A stretch of DNA of 16,000 bases from Prevotellaceae bacterium UBA2744. Its GTDB lineage: Bacteria; Bacteroidota; Bacteroidia; Bacteroidales; Bacteroidaceae. The position numbers and the translations under genes were made by a program. Below, one piece after another: positions 1 through 6,456 of this stretch. The notes beneath the pieces are model-generated. The model was not told where the DNA came from. It did no database searches and saw only the letters and a program-made list of their open reading frames with translations. Each line of letters opens with the position of its first letter. Within the stretch, counting starts at the first letter, position 1. The stretch covers positions 52,913 to 68,912 of the forward strand of contig DEJQ01000002.1 of assembly GCA_002353575.1 (NCBI GenBank). Direction: 5' to 3'.

Positions 1-14
1 TATCCGTTTGAGGA

Positions 15-293
15 ATGAAGATACCGAGTGCAAAGGAAAAAGATTTTGTATTGAATCTATATTACAATAGAGACGTTAAAGGTATTGCACCACCTAGAGA
101 GGAGGATTGTCCGCACAATTTCCGAGAAATAGAAGCCATTCTCAACGATGATGGGTATATCGTATCAAATAACGGCTATCTTGTCATTAGTACAAAAGGC
201 AGGGCTTTTCTCGGCAAGGGCGGTTATACGGCAGCCAGGAATGGAAACAAGACCTGGCTGATGACGAGGCGGGACGATTGCCGCAGGAGATGA
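15..293 (+). CDS. Small hypothetical protein, winged-helix-like, probably frameshifted near its 3' end
   Basis: This 92-residue ORF is not a family I can name. Residues 1-74 look like a genuine small winged-helix-type fold: a charged helix (SAKEKDFVLNLYYN), a region resembling a recognition helix (FREIEAILNDDGYI), then a short beta wing (NGYLVISTKGRAFLGKGGYT), a pattern common in small Bacteroidetes DNA-binding-like proteins. From about residue 75 the reading changes character: the last 18 residues are rich in arginine coded by AGG, AGA and CGG, unusual beside the neighbours. Another frame becomes protein-like at the same place and runs to position 388. I infer that a one-base loss (or two-base gain) around 228-240 split the gene. 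The start is the ATG at 15, the first in this frame. The next gene begins downstream of the second frame, so all may be co-transcribed. Confidence 0.5.
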   Translation: MKIPSAKEKDFVLNLYYNRDVKGIAPPREEDCPHNFREIEAILNDDGYIVSNNGYLVISTKGRAFLGKGGYTAARNGNKTWLMTRRDDCRRR

Positions 294-388
294 AGCGCGG
301 CGTACTGTCGGAAGACGGCATCTGGAATCTGCTGGAAGACAACAAGGAACTGATGGCCAGAATCAAGGAGATGGAATCAAACGTATGA
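236..388 (+). pseudogene. Continuation of the first gene in another frame (frameshifted C-terminal part) or tiny separate ORF
   Basis: In the frame that ends with TGA at 386-388 the translation from about 236 is protein-like: QEWKQDLADDEAGRLPQEM, then a charged helical tail with WNLLEDNKELMARIKEMES that could form a short coiled coil. Codon choice (GAA, GAG, CTG, AAG) matches neighbouring genes, unlike the overlapping arginine-rich end of the upstream frame. An in-frame ATG at 290 overlaps the upstream stop as ATGA, so a separate 32-residue ORF (290-388) is possible, but a disrupted single gene of about 124 residues (15-388) fits better. The stop overlaps the start of the next gene (ATGA at 385-388), the usual sign of translational coupling, which suggests that this frame is the true end of the upstream gene. 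Confidence 0.45.
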
Positions 389-1143
389 CGGCAAGGGAGA
401 TAACCGACTATATGGAAACGTTGCTCAACGAAGAGCAACGCAGGGTGCTGATGCGATTCTTCAAGACGGGAGCGGGGGAGTATGGCGAGGGCGATGAGTT
501 CTTAGGTCTGAAGGTGCCGCAGACACGAGAGGTAGTACGCGCTGTCGCCAAGGATTTTCCGTTGAAAGAGGTTCCGAAACTGCTGCTATCGAAATGGCAT
601 GAGGTGAGACTCTGTGGACTGCTGATTCTCGTGGATAAGTTTGAACGGCTGGCAACAAAACGGCTGGTGAACGACGAAGATGCCGTCAGAGGGCGTGACG
701 AGATTCTGACGATGTACCTGCAATATGCGGAGCGGGCAAACAACTGGGATCTTGTAGATCTGTCGGCTCCGAAGATTCTGGGGCATTGGCTATTGCTGCC
801 AACAGCTATGGGGAGCAGAAGAGATAAGCAGCACGTGTTGGATGAACTTGCAAGGAGCAACAACCTGTGGCGGCAGCGTATTAGTATCGTATGTACGTGG
901 AAGACATCGCAACAGGGCGACCCGTCGTGGTGTCTGCGCTATGCAGAGATGCACCTGCACCACCCTCACGACCTGATGCATAAGGCTGTAGGCTGGATGC
1001 TACGCGAGATGGGCAAACGCTGCAGCATGGACCTGCTGCGAGATTTCCTGCGCCGGCATGTACACGAGATGTCGCGCACGACGTTGCGCTATGCCATCGA
1101 GAAGATGTCGGACGATGAGCGGCAATATTACCTTACTTTGTGA
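385..1143 (+). CDS. DNA alkylation repair protein, AlkD-like HEAT-repeat DNA glycosylase
   Basis: The 252-residue protein belongs to the DNA alkylation repair family (AlkC/AlkD type), alpha-helical HEAT-like enzymes that excise N3- and N7-alkylated purines without flipping the base. Visible signatures are FLGLKVPQTREVV (39-51), WHEVRLCGLLILVD (71-84), NNWDLVDLSAPKILG (119-133), LWRQRISIV (161-169) and HDLMHKAVGWMLREMGKR (195-212). By alignment to Bacillus cereus AlkD, Trp121 and Asp125 correspond to its Trp109 and Asp113, Arg163 to Arg148, and Trp204 to Trp187, so the known active-site set appears intact. Length is normal for the family. The start ATG overlaps the upstream stop as ATGA. No terminator follows; the next gene has its own promoter. 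The family call is secure. Substrate range is inferred from the family. Confidence 0.9.
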   Translation: MTAREITDYMETLLNEEQRRVLMRFFKTGAGEYGEGDEFLGLKVPQTREVVRAVAKDFPLKEVPKLLLSKWHEVRLCGLLILVDKFERLATKRLVNDEDAVRGRDEILTMYLQYAERANNWDLVDLSAPKILGHWLLLPTAMGSRRDKQHVLDELARSNNLWRQRISIVCTWKTSQQGDPSWCLRYAEMHLHHPHDLMHKAVGWMLREMGKRCSMDLLRDFLRRHVHEMSRTTLRYAIEKMSDDERQYYLTL

Positions 1144-1206
1144 ACACTCCTCCAATATATTTCTATAACAATACAGCCGCCTTGCATCCTTTTTCTTCTT
1201 TATCCG

Positions 1207-1236
1207 CTTGATTTTATAAAACATTTCGTACCTTTG
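1207..1236 (+). promoter_or_regulatory. Bacteroidetes-type promoter for the lipoprotein gene
   Basis: A perfect -7 element TACCTTTG lies at 1229-1236, preceded by CTTG at 1207-1210 with an 18-bp spacer, one mismatch from the TTTG -33 box. Transcription should start around 1243, giving a leader of about 30 nt before the ATG at 1273. Confidence 0.6.
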
Positions 1237-1272
1237 TGAGGTTTTTAATCTTAAACACTAAAAAGAAGAATC

Positions 1273-1812
1273 ATGAAAAAGTTTTTTTGGGCAGCGACTG
1301 CCTTAATCTGCATTGTGTTGGCTTCGTGCGGAAGCGATGATAATAAAGGCAACACGAAGAAGGCGCCTAAGCAGCTCAATGCAGCTGAGGTCGTTTACAA
1401 GTCGAATATCACCGGTACTATTTATGATGTGTGCGATGTATATGTGAAATATTATGATGAAAACGGACAGGAGAAGACTGATAAGGCTGACGAGAACTGG
1501 AGTAAGACTTTCACCGTGAAGAAGTTTCCTGCGAAACTGGGTATGTCTGTCAGCATAAAGCGCAAGCAGGGTGTGGAACTGACCGAAGATGCATACACCG
1601 TCAACACCAATCCCTCTATTTCATTTACGGGAATTGCTGTGGACGGCAGCAGAACAGGTACTCCGAGCGGAGTGGCTTCAGAGAGATTTATGGCAAGTCC
1701 GATGGCAAGCAAACTTGACGAGTGGATTGCCCGTATCGGCAGTTCGATGACATTCCAGCGAGTAATGCACCTGACTGACAACAATACGAACCTGATACTG
1801 GGACAAGAATAG
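1273..1812 (+). CDS. Putative surface-exposed lipoprotein of unknown function
   Basis: The 179-residue protein starts with a clear type II signal peptide: MKK, a hydrophobic core, and the lipobox LASC, so Cys19 would be lipidated. The residues after the cysteine (CGSDDN) are acidic, like the lipoprotein export signal that sends many Bacteroidetes lipoproteins to the outer leaflet of the outer membrane. The mature part is rich in beta-prone segments (DVYVKYYDENGQ, FTVKKFPAKLG, TVNTNPSISFTGIAV) and carries no enzyme motif I recognise. It sits alone between two operons, with its own promoter just upstream and a leader without a strong Shine-Dalgarno site. Function is unknown. The lipoprotein call is firm; surface display is an inference. 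Confidence 0.8.
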   Translation: MKKFFWAATALICIVLASCGSDDNKGNTKKAPKQLNAAEVVYKSNITGTIYDVCDVYVKYYDENGQEKTDKADENWSKTFTVKKFPAKLGMSVSIKRKQGVELTEDAYTVNTNPSISFTGIAVDGSRTGTPSGVASERFMASPMASKLDEWIARIGSSMTFQRVMHLTDNNTNLILGQE

Positions 1813-1858
1813 GATTTAGTTCTGTTATATATTAAACACAAAGTATTTTAAGCATATT

Positions 1859-2680
1859 ATGGCCGGATATTTAGTTGAGGATCAGCGCAAGGTGACTACT
1901 CTGCGACTGATAGAAATGAAACGCGAAGGCAAGAAGATTGCCATGCTTACATCGTATGATTACACGACTGCACAGATTACTGACGCTGCCGGTATGGACG
2001 TGATCCTGGTGGGTGACTCAGCAAGTAACGTAATGGCAGGTAACTGGACAACCCTGCCCATCACGTTGGACCAGATGATTTACCACGCAAAGGCTGTCGT
2101 AAGAGCTACGAAGAGAGCACTGGTAGTGTGCGATATGCCTTTCGGAACTTATCAGGTAAACGAGACGGAGGCTGTGGCAAATGCCATCCGAATAATGAAG
2201 GAGACCCACTGCGATGCCCTGAAGCTGGAAGGCGGCGTGGAGATTCTGCCAGCCGTAAAGAAGATTCTGGATGCAGGCATCCCAGTGTGCGGACACCTGG
2301 GACTGACTCCGCAGGCTATCAACAAGTTCGGCACTTATGCCGTGAGAGCAAAGGAAGAGGCCGAGGCACAGAAACTGGTGAGCGATGCAAAGGCTCTGGA
2401 AGAGGTGGGCTGCTTCGCTGTGGTGCTGGAGAAGGTGCCGGCGAAGTTGGCTGCACAGGTGGCTCAGGACCTGAAGATTCCGGTAATCGGAATCGGTGCC
2501 GGCGGCGGATGCGACGGACAGGTACTCGTCATCGACGATATGCTGGGCAAGACTCAGGGATTCAGTCCGAAGTTCCTGCGCCGCTATGCTGACCTGAATC
2601 AGATTATGACTGACGCCATCGGTCATTATATCGAGGACGTGAAAAGCTGCGACTTCCCCAACGAAAAGGAACAGTATTAA
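1859..2680 (+). CDS. panB: 3-methyl-2-oxobutanoate hydroxymethyltransferase (ketopantoate hydroxymethyltransferase)
   Basis: PanB transfers a hydroxymethyl group from 5,10-methylene-tetrahydrofolate to 2-oxoisovalerate, giving ketopantoate, the first committed step of pantothenate and coenzyme A synthesis in the cytoplasm. The 273-residue length is typical. The TIM-barrel signatures are all visible: MLTSYDYTTAQ (29-39), ILVGDSASNV (49-58), VCDMPFGTY (90-98), LKLEGG (121-126), CGHLGLTPQ (144-152), VLEKVP (189-194) and GIGAGGGCDGQVLV (211-224). Asp53, Asp92, Lys122, Glu124, His146 and Glu191 match the metal-binding and catalytic set of the Escherichia coli enzyme (Asp45, Asp84, Lys112, Glu114, His136, Glu181). 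The ATG at 1859 follows an A/T-rich leader without a Shine-Dalgarno site, normal for Bacteroidetes. Neighbours are not other pan genes. Confidence 0.97.
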   Translation: MAGYLVEDQRKVTTLRLIEMKREGKKIAMLTSYDYTTAQITDAAGMDVILVGDSASNVMAGNWTTLPITLDQMIYHAKAVVRATKRALVVCDMPFGTYQVNETEAVANAIRIMKETHCDALKLEGGVEILPAVKKILDAGIPVCGHLGLTPQAINKFGTYAVRAKEEAEAQKLVSDAKALEEVGCFAVVLEKVPAKLAAQVAQDLKIPVIGIGAGGGCDGQVLVIDDMLGKTQGFSPKFLRRYADLNQIMTDAIGHYIEDVKSCDFPNEKEQY

Positions 2681-2732
2681 GAATAGTTGAGAGGCTGGAG
2701 TTGGGGATTTTTTATACGAAATTTCGGTTTTT

Positions 2733-2740
2733 TACGTTTG
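2733..2740 (+). promoter_or_regulatory. Putative promoter (-7 element) for the meaB-porQ-cmk-ispH cluster
   Basis: TACGTTTG is a perfect TAnnTTTG -7 element, 19 bases before the meaB ATG. The -33 region (about 2710-2713, TTTT) is one base from TTTG with a 19-bp spacer. The leader would be only about 13 nt long. Confidence 0.5.
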
Positions 2741-2759
2741 TAATAGAAATAGCAGCAGG

Positions 2760-3869
2760 ATGGAACATGTAGAGAACAACTCGGAGTATGCAGGACTGCA
2801 GGTGAATGCCGGTGTGGCTCAGCCTGGCAGCATTAACCCATATCTCAGCCAGATGCGCAAACGACGCCATAAGTTGTTTGAGCCGCAGCAGTATATCGAC
2901 GGCATTCTGGCTGGCGACGTGTCGATGCTGGGACAGGCCATCACTCTGATTGAGAGCGTACACCCTGACCATCAGGCTCTGGCACAGAAGGTAATCGAAG
3001 GCTGCCTGCCCTACTCCGGCAATTCGGTGAGGATAGGCATCAGCGGTGTGCCCGGAGCCGGAAAGAGTACGTCGATCGACACGTTCGGAGTACACCTGCT
3101 GGAACGCAACGGCGGCAAGCTCGCCGTACTTGCCATTGACCCTTCGTCGGAAAAGACCAAGGGCAGCATCTTGGGAGACAAGACCCGCATGGAAAAACTG
3201 GCGGTGCACCCGAAGTCGTTCATTCGCCCTTCACCAACAGCAGGCAGTCTGGGCGGTGTGGCACGCAAGACCCGCGAGAGCATCATCCTGTGCGAAGCTG
3301 CCGGATATAATAACATATTCGTAGAGACGGTCGGCGTGGGACAGAGCGAAACGGCCTGCCACTCGATGGTCGATTACTTCCTGCTCATTCAGCTGGCAGG
3401 AACAGGCGACGAACTGCAAGGCATAAAACGCGGAATCATGGAGATTGCCGACGGCATCGTGATAAACAAAGCCGACGGAGAGAACGTGGAACGCGCCGAA
3501 CTGGCAGCAAGCCACTTCCGCAATGCCCTACACCTGTTCCCTATGCCCGAAAGCGGCGTGATGCCCGAAGTAAGATGCTACAGCGGGTTCTACGAGCTAG
3601 GCATCGACGGGGTGCTCGACATGGTGTTCGACTACATCGACAAGGTGAAGGCAAGCGGATATTTCCAATACAAAAGAAACGAACAGTCGAAATACTGGAT
3701 GTATGAAAGCATCAACGAACAGTTGCGCAACAGTTTCTTCTTCAACAAGAAGATAAAGGCAATGACGGAGGAGATGGAAGCCGATGTGCTGGGCGGCAAA
3801 ATCACTTCGTTCGTGGCGGCAAAGAAACTGCTCGACGAGTATTTCGCAGAAATGAAAGGAACTGAATAG
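2760..3869 (+). CDS. meaB: Methylmalonyl-CoA mutase-associated GTPase MeaB
   Basis: MeaB is a G3E-family P-loop GTPase that chaperones adenosylcobalamin loading and protects methylmalonyl-CoA mutase, the enzyme linking succinyl-CoA and methylmalonyl-CoA in the propionate pathway of many Bacteroidetes. Seen in the 369-residue protein: Walker A GVPGAGKST (96-104), the AIDPSS segment (125-130), SFIRPSPTAGSLGGVARKTR (153-172), the switch-type ETVGVGQSE (189-197) and the guanine-specificity motif NKAD (236-239). The C-terminal helical tail needed for dimerisation is present, so the gene looks intact. No mutase gene lies in the window, so the partner must be elsewhere. Older annotations call this family ArgK or LAO/AO transport kinase; the motifs fit MeaB better. 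porQ starts six bases after its stop, suggesting one transcript. Confidence 0.93.
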   Translation: MEHVENNSEYAGLQVNAGVAQPGSINPYLSQMRKRRHKLFEPQQYIDGILAGDVSMLGQAITLIESVHPDHQALAQKVIEGCLPYSGNSVRIGISGVPGAGKSTSIDTFGVHLLERNGGKLAVLAIDPSSEKTKGSILGDKTRMEKLAVHPKSFIRPSPTAGSLGGVARKTRESIILCEAAGYNNIFVETVGVGQSETACHSMVDYFLLIQLAGTGDELQGIKRGIMEIADGIVINKADGENVERAELAASHFRNALHLFPMPESGVMPEVRCYSGFYELGIDGVLDMVFDYIDKVKASGYFQYKRNEQSKYWMYESINEQLRNSFFFNKKIKAMTEEMEADVLGGKITSFVAAKKLLDEYFAEMKGTE

Positions 3870-3875
3870 AAGAAG

Positions 3876-4823
3876 ATGCTTAGGAACTGGAAGGGCATAT
3901 TGGTCGCATTCATGACTTTCACGTGGAGCCACGCTTTACGGGCTGAGAACGGCACAATGGGATACGAGTATCTGTCCGTACCCGTGTCGGTACATTCGGC
4001 AGCACTGGGAGGACTGAATGCCACACTGGCAGAGGATGATGTTTCGCTGGTGTTCGAGAACCCTGCCCTGCTGACTAACGTATCGGACAAGACTTTGGGA
4101 CTGGGATTCACCTCGTTTGTGGCAAGCACGACGAAACTGAGTGCGGCATGGGCACAGAACGCCGGCAGCAGAGGGGTGTGGAGTGCCAACGTGCAATATC
4201 TGTCGTACGGCAAGATGAAGGAGACGGACGACATGGGCAACGAGATAGGCAACCTGTCGGCATCGGACGTCTCGGTGCAGGGGTCGTTTGCCTATATGCT
4301 GAGCGACCGCATCAGTGGAGGTGTGACAGCTAAGTTCATGTTTTCGAACTATGCCAGCTACAATGCCTTTGCTATGGGTGTGGACCTGGGACTGAACTAC
4401 CTGAGTCCGAGCACTCGCACTTCGCTATCGATTGTAGCACGCAATCTGGGCGGACAACTGAAAGCATTCCATGACAAACATGAGAAGCTGCCCTTCGACC
4501 TCTGTCTGGGATTCTCGCAGCAGTTTGCAAATGCACCATTGCGCATACACATAACAATGGACGACATCACCCATTGGAAGAATTTGAATTTCATCCAACA
4601 CTTCATATTCGGTCTGGATATTCTGCCCACCCAGAACGTGTGGATAGCACTGGGATATAATGTGCGCCGCTCACACGAGATGAAGGTGCTCGGTTCGTCG
4701 CACTGGGCAGGATGGAACATCGGTTTTGGTATAAATATCAAGAAAGTTAAGGTAGGCGTAGGCTATGGCAAATGGCATATCGGAGCCAGCTCGGTGATGG
4801 CAAACCTGAGTTATACATTCTAA
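3876..4823 (+). CDS. porQ: Type IX secretion system outer-membrane protein PorQ
   Basis: PorQ is a FadL/PorV-like outer-membrane beta-barrel protein of the type IX secretion system, the Bacteroidetes pathway that exports proteins with a C-terminal sorting domain. The 315-residue protein has an N-terminal signal peptide (hydrophobic core about 7-18, probable cleavage near Ala20-Ala23). It continues with the family opening GYEYLSVPVSVHSAALGG (28-45) and LVFENPALL, then alternating amphipathic strands, and ends in an aromatic residue (LSYTF), as expected for BAM-assembled barrels. It lies between meaB and cmk-ispH; I recall porQ beside cmk and ispH in other Bacteroidales such as Porphyromonas, which supports the name. 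It starts six bases after meaB. No other secretion-system gene is in the window, so whether the system is complete cannot be judged here. Confidence 0.85.
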   Translation: MLRNWKGILVAFMTFTWSHALRAENGTMGYEYLSVPVSVHSAALGGLNATLAEDDVSLVFENPALLTNVSDKTLGLGFTSFVASTTKLSAAWAQNAGSRGVWSANVQYLSYGKMKETDDMGNEIGNLSASDVSVQGSFAYMLSDRISGGVTAKFMFSNYASYNAFAMGVDLGLNYLSPSTRTSLSIVARNLGGQLKAFHDKHEKLPFDLCLGFSQQFANAPLRIHITMDDITHWKNLNFIQHFIFGLDILPTQNVWIALGYNVRRSHEMKVLGSSHWAGWNIGFGINIKKVKVGVGYGKWHIGASSVMANLSYTF

Positions 4824-4882
4824 TTAACGTCGATGTAACAGTCCGACAAATCCAACAATGATTTAACACACAGGAAAAAAGA

Positions 4883-5593
4883 ATGAAGAAAATTGTAATT
4901 GCAATTGACGGGCATTCGTCGTGCGGAAAGAGCACGATGGCTAAACAATTAGCAAAAGAAATAGGATATGTGTATGTAGATACGGGTGCGATGTACAGAG
5001 CTGTAACGCTCTATGCACTGAGAAAGGGGCTGCTGAATAACGGTAATATAGACGAAGCCAGACTGCAGGACGACATAGATGCCGGACTGGTAAGCGTGTC
5101 GTTTAGGTTCAATGCAGAGAAAGGACGCCCTGACACATATCTGTGCGGAGAACTCGTGGAGGACGAAATAAGGCAGATGGAGGTATCGAACAACGTGAGT
5201 CCGGTGGCTGCCCTCCCCTTCGTACGTAAGTTCCTGACGGAACAGCAGAAGGCTATGGGTAAGGATGGCGGCATCGTGATGGACGGACGCGACATAGGTA
5301 CGGCCGTATTCCCGAATGCCGAACTGAAGATATTCGTCACGGCATCGGCAGAGGTAAGAGCACAACGCCGATTCGACGAACTGAAGGCCAAGGCTGAAGC
5401 AGACAAGAACACCCCTATGCCTGTGTACGAGGAAGTGCTGAAGAATGTAGAGGAACGCGACTATATAGATTCACACCGCGAAGTGAGTCCGCTCCGCAAG
5501 GCCGACGATGCCCTGCTGCTGGACAACAGTCACATGACACGCGAAGAACAAAGCCAATGGCTCTTGGAACAATTCAAGAAGGCAATTAAATGA
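4883..5593 (+). CDS. cmk: Cytidylate kinase
   Basis: Cmk phosphorylates CMP and dCMP with ATP, recycling cytidine nucleotides in the cytoplasm. The 236-residue protein shows the P-loop GHSSCGKST (10-18), the YVDTGAMYRAVTLYAL segment (31-46) typical of bacterial CMP kinases, the DGRDIGT motif (134-140), the lid-like RRFDEL region and the REVSPLRKADDALLLD C-terminal signature. Length and order match the family, so it should be active. An AGGA element lies about eight bases before the ATG. A 59-bp gap separates it from porQ without a visible promoter or terminator. The stop overlaps the start of ispH as ATGA (5590-5593), implying translational coupling. Confidence 0.97.
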   Translation: MKKIVIAIDGHSSCGKSTMAKQLAKEIGYVYVDTGAMYRAVTLYALRKGLLNNGNIDEARLQDDIDAGLVSVSFRFNAEKGRPDTYLCGELVEDEIRQMEVSNNVSPVAALPFVRKFLTEQQKAMGKDGGIVMDGRDIGTAVFPNAELKIFVTASAEVRAQRRFDELKAKAEADKNTPMPVYEEVLKNVEERDYIDSHREVSPLRKADDALLLDNSHMTREEQSQWLLEQFKKAIK

Positions 5594-6456
5594 ATATTGA
5601 AATCGACTCGGGATCGGGCTTCTGCTTTGGCGTGACAACTGCCATAAGGAAAGCCGAGGAAGAACTGCAACAAGGCGGCTCGCTCTACTGTCTGGGCGAC
5701 ATCGTACATAACGGAAGGGAGTGTGAACGGCTGCGCCAGTTAGGACTGGTGACGGTGGAACACTCGAACCTTTCTACCATGAAAGACACAAAGATGTTGC
5801 TTAGGGCTCATGGCGAACCGCCACAGACTTACTCCACAGCAAAAAAACAAAACATAAGACTGATTGACGCCACGTGTCCCGTAGTGCTGAACCTGCAACG
5901 ACGCATCAAAGCCGACTACGACTCCGATCCGCAACACAAACGCCAGATTGTAATCTACGGAAAACCCGGACATGCCGAAGTAATCGGGCTTGTAGGTCAG
6001 ACCGAGGGGAATGCCATCGTAATAGAAAATATAAACGATGTCAAACGTCTCGATTTCAACAAGGACATACAACTGTATTCACAGACCACAAAATCGCTTG
6101 AGGGATTCCGTTCGATTGTCAGTTACATAGAAGAACACATACAGAAGCCGGCTGAGTTTCACTACTTCGACACAATCTGCCGACAGGTGGCAAACAGGAT
6201 TCCGAACATACGTGCGTTTGCCGCAAAGCACGACCTGATTCTGTTCGTATGCGGAAAGAAAAGCAGTAACGGCAAAGTACTCTTTGGCGAGTGCCTTGCC
6301 GTAAACAAAAACTCATATCTGATAGATAACCCGACCGAGATAGACCCGCAATGGTTCAAGGGCATCGAATCGGTCGGAATATGCGGAGCCACTTCGACTC
6401 CGAAATGGCTAATGGAGGACTGCCGCGATAGTATCGCGAACCTTGTCGGCGAGTGA
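5590..6456 (+). CDS. ispH: 4-hydroxy-3-methylbut-2-enyl diphosphate reductase
   Basis: IspH (LytB) is the [4Fe-4S] enzyme that makes isopentenyl and dimethylallyl diphosphate in the last step of the methylerythritol phosphate pathway. The three cluster cysteines are present at the same numbers as in Escherichia coli: Cys12 (GFCFGV), Cys96 (DATCPVV) and Cys197 (DTICRQVANR). Also seen are His74 in RAHGEPP, GKPGHAEV (124-131), SSN (225-227) binding the diphosphate, and GATSTP (266-271) in place of the common GASTP form. At 288 residues the protein is shorter than E. coli IspH (about 316) but lacks nothing essential. It overlaps cmk by four bases. Its last 48 bases overlap, tail to tail, the end of the reverse-strand acyltransferase gene. 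Confidence 0.96.
   Translation: MNIEIDSGSGFCFGVTTAIRKAEEELQQGGSLYCLGDIVHNGRECERLRQLGLVTVEHSNLSTMKDTKMLLRAHGEPPQTYSTAKKQNIRLIDATCPVVLNLQRRIKADYDSDPQHKRQIVIYGKPGHAEVIGLVGQTEGNAIVIENINDVKRLDFNKDIQLYSQTTKSLEGFRSIVSYIEEHIQKPAEFHYFDTICRQVANRIPNIRAFAAKHDLILFVCGKKSSNGKVLFGECLAVNKNSYLIDNPTEIDPQWFKGIESVGICGATSTPKWLMEDCRDSIANLVGE

Noticed and set aside
290..388. Separate 32-residue ORF between the first gene and the alkylation repair gene
   Set aside because: It has ATGA overlaps on both sides, but protein-like sequence in the same frame extends about 50 bases upstream of its ATG, so a frameshifted single gene is the better reading.
2018..2626. Reverse-strand ORF of 202 residues inside panB
   Set aside because: It lies wholly within a gene with a complete set of PanB motifs, and its composition (rich in His, Ser, Leu and Gln) is that of an antisense shadow with no recognisable domain.
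2717..2726. CGAAATTTCG followed by T residues after panB, as a terminator
   Set aside because: The palindrome has no loop, so the usable stem would be only about three pairs; the site overlaps the promoter of the next gene instead.
3632..4252. Reverse-strand ORF of 206 residues across the meaB-porQ junction
   Set aside because: Both forward genes have clear family motifs here; the reverse translation is Ser/Phe-rich without domains or a plausible start.
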